Origin: Fibrobacter sp.
Lineage (GTDB): Bacteria > Fibrobacterota > Fibrobacteria > Fibrobacterales > Fibrobacteraceae
DNA length: 64,000 nucleotides
Assembly: GCA_017649565.1 (NCBI GenBank)
Contig: JAGCGO010000078.1
Location: 16,921-80,920 of the forward strand
Reading direction: 5' to 3'
The position numbers were made by a program, and so were the translations under genes. Each line of letters opens with the position of its first letter. The stretch's first letter is position 1. Shown piece after piece: positions 1-8,100 of this stretch. The notes below the pieces were generated by a model that ran no database searches, had not been told where the DNA came from, and saw nothing but the letters and a program-made list of their open reading frames with translations.

Positions 1-296
1 AAATTGCGCTCCAACATGGTGTGGACATGAGCCCCCATCGTGCACGGCAGATTAACATGGATATTTTGAAGTGGGCCGACTTGATCTTGGTTATGGAAGC
101 AGGGCAGAAAAACGAGCTTCTTCACAGGTATCCCTGGCTGGAAGGCAAGGTTTTCCGTTATGGGAAATCCATGCGCGTCGATGTCCCCGACCCTTATCGT
201 AGGCCGGAGAATGCTTTTGTGCTTGCATGGAATTACCTGTCCAAGTTGACGCCTTACTGGGTAGATCTTATCAAAAAAGGAAAAATGCCGGAATAA
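1..296 (+). CDS. Low-molecular-weight protein-tyrosine phosphatase (C-terminal part, cut by window edge)
   Basis: The reading frame is already open at base 3, so the gene begins upstream of the window; the catalytic CX5R loop is not visible. The visible part carries family hallmarks: ALQHGVDMSPHRARQ near the left edge and the general-acid loop DVPDPYRR, whose DPY aspartate donates the proton in this family. Wzb/Etp-type enzymes dephosphorylate the tyrosine kinase that controls capsule or exopolysaccharide export. The stop is 12 bases before a Wza-like gene and ManC follows, so an exopolysaccharide operon is the natural context. The family call is strong; the polysaccharide role is inferred from neighbours. 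Confidence 0.88.
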   Translation, partial: IALQHGVDMSPHRARQINMDILKWADLILVMEAGQKNELLHRYPWLEGKVFRYGKSMRVDVPDPYRRPENAFVLAWNYLSKLTPYWVDLIKKGKMPE

Positions 297-308
297 TCCG
301 GCAAGGTT

Positions 309-1469
309 ATGTCTATGAGACTTAAGCTGATTCTTGGTTGTGCCGCTGCGCTGTTCTTCTGCAGCTGTGCCGCGGGTCCTCACATGCGGATGACCGCCCC
401 TGAAGATTCCATGGAATATAACGGGTTCATGGTGCACTTGCATGATATCAACTCGGGTGACTTCGGTCAGGATATTGCTGTGGCACCTGCTCCAGCACCG
501 GAGTCGGCTCCGGCGGAAGAATCCACAAAGTTTGGTGACGTGAAGGAATTGATTGTTGATTCCATGCCGAACCTTGAATACCGTATTGGACCGTTGGATA
601 TGGTCCAGGTCGTGGTCTGGGAACATCCGGAATTGACGTCGCCGATGGGTCAGTATCAACCGGCTGGTCAAAAGGTGACGACTGACGGTAAGCTATTCTA
701 CCCGTATGCGGGTGAATTACAGGCGGCAGGCCTGACGGCCCAGGAATTACGCACTGAAATCACGAAACGCTTGTCGGACAAGATATTGAACGATCCGCAG
801 GTCGATGTTCGTGTTACGGGATACAATAGCCTCAAGATTTTTGTATCCGGAGAAGTTAAAAATCCCGGTTATATATCTTTTGACGAAAAGCCGATGACAC
901 TTCCTGTTGCTTTGGCGGAAGCGGGTGGTTTTACCGAAAATGCCGACTTGTCCATGATTCAGATTAACCGTGGTGGGAAAATCTATAATCTCGATTACTC
1001 GTCGGTTTTCGCTTCGAACATTTCTGTGGATAAGATTTTGTTGAAACCCGATGACCAGCTGTATGTGGCTTCGAAGCTTGAAACGCAGAAGGAAGACCGA
1101 GTCTTTGTTATGGGGGAAGTTCGTAGGACCGATGTGGTCGATATGCACGACGGCAAGATTTCGTTGATTGACGCTCTAGCTTCTTCGGGAGGCCTGGAGG
1201 CCGTGAATGCTTCGGCTCGGTCCATTTACGTCATTCGCAATACAGACGACAAGCGCATAGATGTTTTCCATCTGAATGCAAAAAATGCGATGGCTCTTGC
1301 CATGGCGGAACGGTTCAATTTGAATTCTCACGACATTGTCTATGTCGATGCTTCTGACCTTGCGACATGGAAGCGTATCTTGGATTTGATCATGCCGAAC
1401 GCTACCTTGATTAACTACGGGGCTAGCACGACTCGTAACATTGAGTTGATTTCTAGAGATGGGTGGTAA
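309..1469 (+). CDS. wza: Wza-like polysaccharide export outer-membrane lipoprotein
   Basis: 386 residues with a lipoprotein signal peptide (ALFFCSCAAG, lipidated Cys near residue 20). A polysaccharide export domain starts at YRIGPLDMVQVVVWEHPEL (about residue 90) and is followed by two SLBB-like beta-grasp stretches (LKIFVSGEVKNPGYISF, then RVFVMGEVRRTDVVDM). Family members form the ring-shaped outer-membrane channel for capsular or exopolysaccharide in the Wzy/Wzc-dependent route. It lies 12 bases after the phosphatase gene and 6 bases before manC, so the three are probably one transcript. No Wzc-type kinase is in the window and is expected upstream. Confidence 0.9.
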   Translation: MSMRLKLILGCAAALFFCSCAAGPHMRMTAPEDSMEYNGFMVHLHDINSGDFGQDIAVAPAPAPESAPAEESTKFGDVKELIVDSMPNLEYRIGPLDMVQVVVWEHPELTSPMGQYQPAGQKVTTDGKLFYPYAGELQAAGLTAQELRTEITKRLSDKILNDPQVDVRVTGYNSLKIFVSGEVKNPGYISFDEKPMTLPVALAEAGGFTENADLSMIQINRGGKIYNLDYSSVFASNISVDKILLKPDDQLYVASKLETQKEDRVFVMGEVRRTDVVDMHDGKISLIDALASSGGLEAVNASARSIYVIRNTDDKRIDVFHLNAKNAMALAMAERFNLNSHDIVYVDASDLATWKRILDLIMPNATLINYGASTTRNIELISRDGW

Positions 1470-1475
1470 TAAATT

Positions 1476-2858
1476 ATGGTTAATTTAATTCTCTGTGGTG
1501 GAAATGGAACTCGCCTTTGGCCCATAAGCCGCTCGCTTATGCCCAAGCAGTTCGCTCGTCTGTTCGACGGGGCATCCCTGTTCCAGCGTACGGTAACGAC
1601 GAACGCCCGCGTTTGTGACGAACAGTATGTTATCAGCAATGCGGAGCAGTATTTTTTGGCTAAGGACCAGCTCGAAGAGGTCCATTCCAAGAAGTCTCGT
1701 TTTATGCTTGAACCGGTGGGCCGTAATACGGCTCCCGCGATTGCGCTTGCCTGCTTCAGTCTCCAGCCCGATACTATTGTGCTTGTGTCTCCTTCGGATC
1801 ACGTTATCCGCAAGGTCGATGCCTATGAAGAATGCCTCCACAAGGCCGAAGCTTTGGCCAAGAAGGGTTTTTTGGTGACGTTCGGCATCACGCCGACTGG
1901 TCCCGAAACGGGTTACGGTTACATTGAGGCCGATGGCGAGGACGTGAAGCGCTTTGTCGAGAAGCCGGATCTGGAAACGGCGAAGAAGTATGTCGAATCC
2001 GGACGCTTCTTCTGGAATAGCGGCATCTTCTGCTTCAAGGCCTCTACGTTCCTCAACGAACTGAACCGCCATTCCCCCGATATCTATGCGGCGGCAAAGC
2101 GTGCTTACGCTTCGGCCAAGAAGGAAAACCGCGACTCGCTGATTCGCGTGGACATGGACGACATGCTTGCCATCCCGTCCAACTCGATTGACTACGCCGT
2201 GATGGAAAAGTCCGACAAGGTGAAGGTCGTTCCGAGTGACATCGGCTGGTCCGATCTCGGCGCCTTTGACTCGCTTGCCGGCGAATTTGAACATGACGAG
2301 AACGGCAACAACAAGAATGCGAAGCATCTGGGTATCGGCACGAAGAATTCCCTGGTTATGGGCTCTCAGCGCCAGATTGCGACGATCGATCTCGACCACA
2401 TGCTGATCGTGGATACGCCGGACGCCCTGCTGGTAGCCCCGCTTAGTAGCAGCCAGAAGGTCAAGGCCGTTGTGGACGAACTAAAACTCCGCGGGTCGGA
2501 TCTCCCGCGTGTCCCGCAGACGGTGAGCCGCCCGTGGGGAACGTACTCCGTCCTTGAATCGTCGGACAACTACAAGATGAAGCGCATTGTGGTGAAGCCG
2601 GGTGAACGCCTCAGCTTGCAGAAACACCTGCACCGTTCCGAACACTGGGTCGTCGTGAGTGGCACCGCCACATGTACCGTTGGCGACAAGGTGTTCTACG
2701 TGCGCCCGAACGAATCGACGTACATTCCGGTGGGCACCGAACACCGCCTGCAGAACGAAGGCCGTCTGCCGTTGGTGATCGTTGAAGTCCAGGTGGGCGA
2801 GTACACCGGTGAAGACGACATCATCCGCATGGAAGACGACTACCACCGCTGCAAGTAG
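1476..2858 (+). CDS. manC: Mannose-1-phosphate guanylyltransferase / mannose-6-phosphate isomerase, type II
   Basis: 460 residues, the usual length of bifunctional ManC/AlgA/CpsB. The N-terminal nucleotidyltransferase signature CGGNGTRLWPISRSLMPKQF is complete, and FVEKPD appears in the middle of that domain. The C-terminal cupin of the type II isomerase shows PWGTYSVLE and QKHLHRSEHWVVVSG with its metal-binding histidines. The enzyme makes GDP-mannose from mannose-1-phosphate and GTP; the cupin interconverts mannose-6-phosphate and fructose-6-phosphate. It is the last gene of the polysaccharide operon here and faces pheS convergently. Whether the isomerase half is active cannot be read from sequence. 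Confidence 0.93.
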   Translation: MVNLILCGGNGTRLWPISRSLMPKQFARLFDGASLFQRTVTTNARVCDEQYVISNAEQYFLAKDQLEEVHSKKSRFMLEPVGRNTAPAIALACFSLQPDTIVLVSPSDHVIRKVDAYEECLHKAEALAKKGFLVTFGITPTGPETGYGYIEADGEDVKRFVEKPDLETAKKYVESGRFFWNSGIFCFKASTFLNELNRHSPDIYAAAKRAYASAKKENRDSLIRVDMDDMLAIPSNSIDYAVMEKSDKVKVVPSDIGWSDLGAFDSLAGEFEHDENGNNKNAKHLGIGTKNSLVMGSQRQIATIDLDHMLIVDTPDALLVAPLSSSQKVKAVVDELKLRGSDLPRVPQTVSRPWGTYSVLESSDNYKMKRIVVKPGERLSLQKHLHRSEHWVVVSGTATCTVGDKVFYVRPNESTYIPVGTEHRLQNEGRLPLVIVEVQVGEYTGEDDIIRMEDDYHRCK

Positions 2859-2899
2859 CCGCCCTCTTCGGCCTGACATACTGTCTTCCCCGACACTAC

Positions 2900-2949
2900 T
2901 TTGTCATCCCCGCCGCTACACTTTGTCATCCCCGCCTTGGGCGGGGATC
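2900..2949. repeat. Short dispersed repeat: duplicated TTTGTCATCCCCGCC with hairpin
   Basis: TTTGTCATCCCCGCC occurs twice, 22 bases apart (2900 and 2922). The second copy runs into the inverted repeat ATCCCCGCC / GGCGGGGAT. It sits between the convergent manC and pheS genes and looks like a palindromic extragenic element. Confidence 0.55.
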
Positions 2950-2956
2950 TCCTTTA

Positions 2957-2990
2957 TAAAAAAGAAAGGCGGGTTCATCCCACCTTCTTT
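2957..2990 (-). terminator. Rho-independent terminator of pheS
   Basis: Read on the minus strand, a GC-containing stem (AAGAAGGTGGG pairing with CCCGCCTTTCTT around a five-base loop) runs into a T tract, about 35 bases beyond the pheS stop. Confidence 0.75.
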
Positions 2991-3023
2991 AATTCATAGC
3001 TCACGGCTCATCGCTCGCAGCTG

Positions 3024-4046
3024 TTAGAATTGGCTCAAGAACCTCTGGTCGTTCGCAGTCAGCAAGCCGATTTCCGGAATCGCGTGGCGCAGCATCGCGA
3101 TACGGTCGAGGCCGAAGCCGAAAGCAAAACCGGTGTACTTCTCGGAGTCGATGCCGCAGTTCTTGAACACGTTCGGGTCCACAGAACCGCAACCGCCGAT
3201 TTCCATCCAGCCCGTGCCCTTGCAACGGCGGCAGCCCTTGCCTCCGCAGAATACGCAGCTCACGTCCATTTCCGCAGACGGTTCCGTGAACGGGAAGAAG
3301 CTCGGGCGGAAGCGCGTCTTCACGCCTTCGCCGAACAGCTTGTTCATGAACACCTGGAGCACGCCCTTGAGGTCAGCGAAGCTGATGTTTTCATCGACCA
3401 CGAGGCCTTCGCACTGCTGGAACATCGGGGCGTGGGTCGCATCGTTGTCGACGCGGAACACATGGCCCGGAGCAATCATGCGGAACGGCGGCTTGTGCGT
3501 TTCCATGTAGTGGATCTGCGTACCGGAGGTGTGCGTACGGAGCATCACCTTGTCGTCTACGTAGAAGGTGTCCTGCATGTCGCGGCTCGGATGGTCGGGC
3601 GGCGTGTTGAGCGCCTCGAAGTTGTACCAGTCCGTCTCGATGTCGCGGCCGAAGTCCACCTCGAAGCCCATCTGGCTGAAGAAGTCGATAATCTCTTCGC
3701 GCACGTCGTAGAGCGGGTGGGTCGAACCGGCGGGGATGCCCGAACCGGGGAGGCTCACGTCCACAAAACCGTTTTCCAGCTTCTTCTGGAGCGCGGCCTG
3801 GTTCGCGGTCTCGATAGCCTTGTCGATGGCCTCGGAGACGGCGACCTTAAGTTCGTTCACGAGTTTGCCGTAAGCCGGACGTTCCTCGGCGCTGAGCGAG
3901 CCCATCTGCTTCATGAGGTCGGTGACGGCCCCCTTCTTGCCCAGGTACTTCACGCGGAGGTTGTTGACGGCTTCTTGGTTTGTAAGGTCGGTCTGCGCAA
4001 GTTCTGCGTCAAACGCCTGCTTCACATTGTTAATAGCTTCACTCAT
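3024..4046 (-). CDS. pheS: Phenylalanine-tRNA ligase alpha subunit
   Basis: 340 residues, the normal length. The N-terminal coiled-coil arm (residues 1-85) is followed by class II synthetase motifs: HPLYDVREEIIDFF (motif 1), GHVFRVDNDATHAPMFQQ (motif 2) and GFGLDRIAMLRHAIPEI (motif 3). The cysteine cluster CVFCGGKGCRRCKGTGW, typical of bacterial PheS, is present. The alpha subunit forms the catalytic core of the alpha2beta2 enzyme that charges tRNA-Phe. The beta-subunit gene pheT usually follows directly, but here the next gene is the convergent manC and a terminator lies downstream, so pheT must be elsewhere. Confidence 0.97.
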   Translation of the reverse strand: MSEAINNVKQAFDAELAQTDLTNQEAVNNLRVKYLGKKGAVTDLMKQMGSLSAEERPAYGKLVNELKVAVSEAIDKAIETANQAALQKKLENGFVDVSLPGSGIPAGSTHPLYDVREEIIDFFSQMGFEVDFGRDIETDWYNFEALNTPPDHPSRDMQDTFYVDDKVMLRTHTSGTQIHYMETHKPPFRMIAPGHVFRVDNDATHAPMFQQCEGLVVDENISFADLKGVLQVFMNKLFGEGVKTRFRPSFFPFTEPSAEMDVSCVFCGGKGCRRCKGTGWMEIGGCGSVDPNVFKNCGIDSEKYTGFAFGFGLDRIAMLRHAIPEIGLLTANDQRFLSQF

Positions 4047-4068
4047 AGTGCGGGTAAAGATAGAAAAT

Positions 4069-4098
4069 AGACGAGAGACGAGAGACGAGAGGCGAGAG
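4069..4098. repeat. Heptanucleotide repeat, about 4 copies of AGACGAG
   Basis: Four tandem 7-base units (three AGACGAG, then AGGCGAG) lie 23 bases upstream of the pheS start. The same unit, on the other strand, builds the 26-copy array inside the PHP-domain gene. Confidence 0.8.
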
Positions 4099-4142
4099 AA
4101 ATTTTTATGGTTTTTGCGCGTAGCGCCATTTTTCTCTTTTAT

Positions 4143-4180
4143 CTTTCGTCTGTAGGACCGAAGGTCTGTTCTTTCGTCTA
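4143..4180. repeat. 38-bp palindromic intergenic element, copy 1
   Basis: Outer arms TTTCGTCTGTAG and GTTCTTTCGTCTA flank a small stem (GACC gaa GGTC). A 38-base element at 12212-12249 has nearly the same outer arms but a different inner stem (GCCGC gta GCGGC). The arms contain TCGTCT, the core of the heptanucleotide repeats. Confidence 0.6.
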
Positions 4181-4202
4181 AAAAAAGGGGGAAGTTTCCC
4201 CC
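4180..4202 (-). terminator. Terminator downstream of the FISUMP lipoprotein gene
   Basis: On the minus strand GGGGGAA and TTCCCCC form a hairpin followed by seven T. It lies about 80 bases past the stop of the gene ending at 4282. A second GC-rich hairpin (TACGGGCG...CGCCCGTA) lies between them near 4246-4273. Confidence 0.65.
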
Positions 4203-4281
4203 TCGCTTTAGCCACGGCTCCGCCGTGTCTGCCGCTACCCCCTCTACGGGCGCTCAGGCGCCGCGCCCGTAACGCCCCGGC

Positions 4282-5211
4282 TTATTCGGCGTCTTTTACG
4301 CAACGGACCGAAAGGAGCCAGTCTGTTTTTTTGGGGTTATCCGATAGTGAAGCGTCGCCATATGAATCTTTCATGAACATGAAATAAACGTTTGAGGTAT
4401 GATTTTCTGTAGAAGTCCAAAAGGCTGTGGTTTCTTTTTCACCTTCGTAATGACACGGATTAATGCAATTACGTTCGCCAGCAGGAAGTGCAGAAAAACC
4501 GTAAGTATCATTGCCTACGCTTATTTCATTCCAGCCATCAGGAGTTTTTAGATTTTGACCGGAACTGAAACCCCCTGCAAATTCGATTAGAGTTTCATAT
4601 TCTTCTTTTGTTGGCACATGCCAACCGACAGGACAAATGCCTTGTACTATGGATGGAAGAGAACATGAGGTTGTTAGGTCGCATTCGGACCACGGTTTGT
4701 CGACCGTTTCCATCCAATTGTAAAGTCTCCCATATTTGTTGCAAGAACTGGATTCATTATTGTAGCAGAGACTATTTTGGGTTTCTAGATTCAAATTTTG
4801 TGCCATCCATATTTGATTGCCAATTTGAGTTGTCTTGTACACCTGACCGTCTCTTTCATCAAGTATTTCGCCATATTTCCCTGCGTCAAGTAAATCTTGA
4901 TTAAGAAATTCGGTTGTGAAGCACTTGTATTTCGAACAGTCGTATGTTCCTGACGGCATGTTTTCTGTGTTTTTCGCGCTGCTGGATTCCACATTGTCGT
5001 CGCTACTTTGGGGCTCGGATTCCTTTACACTGCTAGAGGAGACCTTGTCCTTGGTTTTGGAATCACTGGATTCTTCGCTGTCGTCCGAAACGATACTGCT
5101 TGAAGAATCGACTTCAGAGCTCGGATTGTCGGCCGAAACCGAAGATGAATCGTCCCCGCACGCAGCAAGGAAGAGTGCAAAAGAAAAGGCTGCAAGGGAA
5201 AAATGCTTCAT
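4282..5211 (-). CDS. FISUMP-domain lipoprotein
   Basis: 309 residues from the chosen ATG, which has AAGGAG upstream (minus strand) and begins a clear lipoprotein signal (FALFLAACGDDSSS); the frame is open for another 28 codons upstream but those lack a signal peptide. Residues ~20-90 are a Ser/Asp/Glu-rich linker. A single FISUMP domain fills the C-terminal ~190 residues: ERDGQVYKTTQIGNQIWMAQ, CNKYGRLYNW, GICPVGWHVPT, GFSALPAGE, AFWTST and the terminal SVRCVKD. The domain is abundant in Fibrobacter and its function is unknown; a surface or matrix role is only a guess. It has its own terminator. Confidence 0.88.
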   Translation of the reverse strand: MKHFSLAAFSFALFLAACGDDSSSVSADNPSSEVDSSSSIVSDDSEESSDSKTKDKVSSSSVKESEPQSSDDNVESSSAKNTENMPSGTYDCSKYKCFTTEFLNQDLLDAGKYGEILDERDGQVYKTTQIGNQIWMAQNLNLETQNSLCYNNESSSCNKYGRLYNWMETVDKPWSECDLTTSCSLPSIVQGICPVGWHVPTKEEYETLIEFAGGFSSGQNLKTPDGWNEISVGNDTYGFSALPAGERNCINPCHYEGEKETTAFWTSTENHTSNVYFMFMKDSYGDASLSDNPKKTDWLLSVRCVKDAE

Positions 5212-5320
5212 AGGATTCTCCTTAGGTTTACTTGCAATATAACTTATTTTACCCCCGTCCCTTGTGAAAAAATTGAAAATGCAGCTTTTTCGCAAAATGC
5301 GATACGCAAAATGCGAAAAA

Positions 5321-5851
5321 TTACTGTTCAGCCTTCGCTTTCCCTGTAAAACATGTGCTCGTTATCTTGAATATGGTCACGGCAGCGGCTTGCGCGGGCG
5401 TGAATTCGAATTTGTGCGATGCGGCGGATTGTGTGGAATGCGCGGAACCTGAAGATTGCGGCGCACCCGCAGCCTGCCGTTCCATCAGGAGCGAGAGTCC
5501 GCGGCATTTCTCGGAAACGTCCTCGACGACTTCTGCCTTGCCCTGCCCGACAACGCTTGCATAGAAGCGCCCGCTCTTGCAATAAACGTCCTCGTGAATC
5601 TCGATGCGGTTCTCGACGCACATGCTAAACGCGACATTCGGATTCTTGCGGATGCAATCGAGCTTCTTGCCAACATGCGCGCAATGGAAGTACAGTTCCA
5701 GAACGCCACCATTTAGGCTATACCCGAACGATAGCGGAATCACGTAGGGCACACCGGCATCGTCCATCATCGCAATATGGCAGGTCGTGCATTGTTCAAT
5801 AATCTTCGCGATATTTTCATCGCCCAAAACTTCTCTATCTTTGCGTCGCAT
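5321..5851 (-). CDS. NimA-like pyridoxamine 5'-phosphate oxidase-fold flavoprotein
   Basis: 176 residues. The opening MRRKDREVLGDENIAKII, the strand pair GVPYVIPLSFGYSLNGG, the YFHCAH motif with the histidine typical of the nitroimidazole-resistance (NimA) branch, and SVVGQGKAEVVED all fit the split-barrel FMN-binding family. Such proteins reduce small molecules with a flavin; the natural substrate is generally unknown. Between the last two core elements is a low-complexity insertion (GAPQSSGSAHSTQSAASH) that looks like a lineage-specific expansion. The gene is transcribed in the same direction as its FISUMP neighbours but is well separated from them. Confidence 0.85.
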   Translation of the reverse strand: MRRKDREVLGDENIAKIIEQCTTCHIAMMDDAGVPYVIPLSFGYSLNGGVLELYFHCAHVGKKLDCIRKNPNVAFSMCVENRIEIHEDVYCKSGRFYASVVGQGKAEVVEDVSEKCRGLSLLMERQAAGAPQSSGSAHSTQSAASHKFEFTPAQAAAVTIFKITSTCFTGKAKAEQ

Positions 5852-5883
5852 ACATATCGTTCCATCAACTAAATATTTTATTA

Positions 5884-5919
5884 GAGATTGCTTCGCCGCT
5901 AAGCGCCTCGCAATGACAA
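5884..5919. repeat. Short dispersed intergenic repeat (GAGATTGCTTCGCC...CGCAATGACAA)
   Basis: GAGATTGCTTCG and CGCAATGACAA flank GCTAAGCGCC. This resembles the small imperfect palindromes found between genes in many bacteria. Only one copy was noticed in this window, so the call rests on general knowledge of such elements. Confidence 0.35.
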
Positions 5920-5930
5920 TAACCAGCTTA

Positions 5931-6950
5931 TCAATAATCCTTTATGCAGCGAATGGAGTAGGCATTATCCTTATCGCCAGAATGAAAGAGTGTGTATGTT
6001 TTATAAAACAGGTGTAAGAAATAGGCATAAAGCTTGGTTTCCTCGCTAGCAAACCAAAAGAAAGCGACCCTTTCATCAGGACCATAAAATTCTCCGCTAT
6101 TGTCTCGCTCTGTATCGCCAAACATTCTCGTTTTGTGGAACGCCCCTGCAGGTATAGCAGAAAAACCAAAGCGATCAAAATTAGGATTCACTTCATCGCC
6201 ATCCCACAATTGAGACTTAAGACACGTTCCAGCATAAGAGTCCCCTCCAATTTCAGAAAGCATAGCGAGCCAATCTTCCAACGAAGGCAAGCGCCACCCC
6301 TGCGGACAAATTCCCTGAACTTTTTCGGGAAGTTCGCAAACCTTGTGCAATCCGCAATCCAAGCCTTCTGCGGACAACGCGACGGAATCAATCGCTGCAG
6401 CCCAGGTATAGAGGCGCCCCGCAACTTCACATTTTTTCGGGTCATTGCCATTGCACCAGCTTTTACCTAGAAGACTCGGAGTTTTGACACTGTCGGAATA
6501 GTTGAGGCTTTCTGCCATCCAAACTTGTTCGCCAATTTTTACCGTTTTGTAGACTTTGCCATCTCGTTTGTCTGTTATGGAATCGTATTCTATTTCAGGA
6601 TTCAAATAAGCTTCTTTAGGAATGCTCCAATCAAAGCACCCCTCGCAGGGGGAAGTGGTTTCCACAATGCTGCTACTAGACGCAACGGGATTGTTCTGGT
6701 TCCTTTCGGGGCCTTCATGTTCCTCGGGTGTTTGTCTTGCAGACGAAGAAGATTTTTCCTTGTTGCTACTAGAGATTGCATCGTCGTTACGCTCCTCGAG
6801 ACTAGAAATTGCGTCGTCGTTACTCTTCTCGAAACTCGAAGACGACGTTTCCTTCTGTGCTTCACCGCCATTCGCACCTGTCGACGAGGAATCGTCGCCG
6901 CATGCCGCAAGGAACGCTACCAAACCAAGTACAGTCAAAAATTTTTTCAT
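5931..6950 (-). CDS. FISUMP-domain lipoprotein
   Basis: 339 residues starting with a lipoprotein signal (LVAFLAACGDDSSSTG, lipidated Cys near 17). Residues ~18-110 form a Ser/Glu/Asn linker with two near-identical short repeats (SSLEERNDDAISS and its neighbour). One FISUMP domain follows: DKRDGKVYKTVKIGEQVWMA, VAGRLYTWAAA, GICPQGWRLPS, GFSAIPAG, FWFASEE and the terminal SIRCIKDY. It is similar in plan to the 4282-5211 protein but diverged, so the two are paralogues rather than a recent duplication. Function unknown. Confidence 0.88.
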   Translation of the reverse strand: MKKFLTVLGLVAFLAACGDDSSSTGANGGEAQKETSSSSFEKSNDDAISSLEERNDDAISSSNKEKSSSSARQTPEEHEGPERNQNNPVASSSSIVETTSPCEGCFDWSIPKEAYLNPEIEYDSITDKRDGKVYKTVKIGEQVWMAESLNYSDSVKTPSLLGKSWCNGNDPKKCEVAGRLYTWAAAIDSVALSAEGLDCGLHKVCELPEKVQGICPQGWRLPSLEDWLAMLSEIGGDSYAGTCLKSQLWDGDEVNPNFDRFGFSAIPAGAFHKTRMFGDTERDNSGEFYGPDERVAFFWFASEETKLYAYFLHLFYKTYTLFHSGDKDNAYSIRCIKDY

Positions 6951-6994
6951 AAAGTCCCCTTTGCCTGGACGTCTGCTAGAATAAATTTAACAAA

Positions 6995-7306
6995 CTACGC
7001 CGAAAGGGCCTTTAGCAGTTCTTTTTTGTCCGCTCCCAACGAAAAGAACATCTTGATCATCAGTTCCAGGGAGACGCTGGGGTCCGCATGTTCCACTTTC
7101 GCATACCTTGACTGACTCGTTTTCGCCATCGCAGCTGCAGAGACCTGTGTTTCTCCGCAGGCTTTCCGCTTTGCAATCAGCGCCTTTGCCAAGGAGGCCT
7201 TCATCTCGACGATTGCCATTTCCGCCGGGCTCAAGCCGAGGAACTCGTCAACATCCCCGACCTTCCAGCCTTTTTTCTGCAGTCTTTCTCTTTTCGCCTT
7301 TTCCAT
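6995..7306 (-). CDS. higA: HigA-like XRE-family antitoxin
   Basis: 103 residues. A helix-turn-helix of the Xre/Cro type occupies about residues 38-95 (ALIAKRKACGETQVSAAAMA, then SQSRYAKVEHADPSVSLELM). In this family the protein binds and neutralises the partner toxin and represses the shared promoter. It starts 3 bases after the toxin stop, giving the toxin-first order typical of higBA. Residues 1-35 include a GWKVGDVDEFLGLS segment common in antitoxins of Gp49-like toxins. A palindrome in the promoter (7662-7676) is a plausible operator. Confidence 0.88.
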   Translation of the reverse strand: MEKAKRERLQKKGWKVGDVDEFLGLSPAEMAIVEMKASLAKALIAKRKACGETQVSAAAMAKTSQSRYAKVEHADPSVSLELMIKMFFSLGADKKELLKALSA

Positions 7307-7309
7307 TCG

Positions 7310-7645
7310 CTACGCCTCCGCATCATATATTTTTAATCGTTTACGGCACAAGTCAATGACTTCGTCAGGAGTTTTGTTCGTTTTTTTTTCTGTCCACAGA
7401 ATTACGACAATCGCATCAGTGTCAATTCGATAAAATAACCGCCAGCTTCTACTTTCGTCCTGAATACGCAGTTCGTGACATCTGGTTCCTATGGACGGCA
7501 TTGGGCGGCTTTGTGGCAGAGAAAGATTCACCCCTGATTGCAACAGTCGCAGTAAGAATCCTGTTTCTATCCTCGCTTTTTGTGACAAAGGTGGTGTTTG
7601 CGGTTGCTTGTGCAACCAGACTAATGGCTTGTGACTTGGACTCAT
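7310..7645 (-). CDS. higB: HigB/Gp49-like toxin of the RelE superfamily
   Basis: 111 residues. It matches the phage-derived Gp49-like branch of RelE/ParE toxins: KPLVWLH, KARIETGFLLRLLQSG, LPQSRPMPSIGTRCHELRIQ, WRLFYRID and the C-terminal KTNKTPDEVIDLCRKRLK. Members usually cleave mRNA on the ribosome; the conserved arginines of RCHELRI and SWRLFYRI are present, so nothing suggests inactivation. It is the first gene of a two-gene operon with the antitoxin, next to a decayed IS30 and a truncated gene copy, a typical mobile-region setting. Confidence 0.87.
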   Translation of the reverse strand: MSPSHKPLVWLHKQPQTPPLSQKARIETGFLLRLLQSGVNLSLPQSRPMPSIGTRCHELRIQDESRSWRLFYRIDTDAIVVILWTEKKTNKTPDEVIDLCRKRLKIYDAEA

Positions 7646-7647
7646 AA

Positions 7648-7676
7648 AATATATATCAGATTTGACATAATGTCAA
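7648..7676 (-). promoter_or_regulatory. Candidate higBA promoter with overlapping palindromic operator
   Basis: On the minus strand TTGACA and TATATT are separated by 17 bases. The -35 box is part of the 15-base perfect inverted repeat TTGACATAATGTCAA (7662-7676). The -10 box ends only two bases before the toxin ATG, so the mRNA would be leaderless or start inside the annotated codons. Autorepression by HigA through the palindrome is inferred. Confidence 0.5.
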
Positions 7677-7826
7677 GGGCTAGTGTGGCGAAGCAATAGG
7701 AACGTTTGTACGGTCCCTAATCTATAGACGTTTTTCCAAAGAAAAATTTCCGCTTTTTGGGAAAAAATCTTTCCGTACCCTTCAGCGTAGTGAGAAATCA
7801 TTCCCTCGAGCTGTGGGCTATGAGCC

Positions 7827-8100
7827 TCACTCCCACAACTTATGCATTATCACGGGCCGTTTTTTGCCGGCCTCTGTCCTGTGCATGTACAGGTGCCCGG
7901 TGCTGTCGTAGCTGAACTGCTCTCCGACGCGCTCCCCGTTCACGTAGGTGAGGCTGTCCATCAGCACCCCGTTCGCATACCAGTTGCGCCAGATTCCTTC
8001 GCGCTTGCCGTCTTTCCAGAATCCTTCGCTCGCAAGTCCTCCGCCCACGCTGTCGGGGTAGAATATACGGGATTCTTGGATGTTCCCCGCGAGCCACGTC
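7827..8100 (-). pseudogene. Truncated copy of the MORN-repeat lipoprotein gene (C-terminal ~90 codons)
   Basis: The minus strand encodes the same last ~90 residues, to the stop codon, as the intact gene at 12260-13453. I count about ten base differences over ~270 bases and none changes an amino acid. Homology ends abruptly at 8100, where IS30 sequence begins, so the 5' three quarters, including the signal peptide, are missing. The open frame continues ~27 codons into antisense IS30 sequence, but without a signal peptide it is unlikely to make a functional lipoprotein. Confidence 0.85.
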
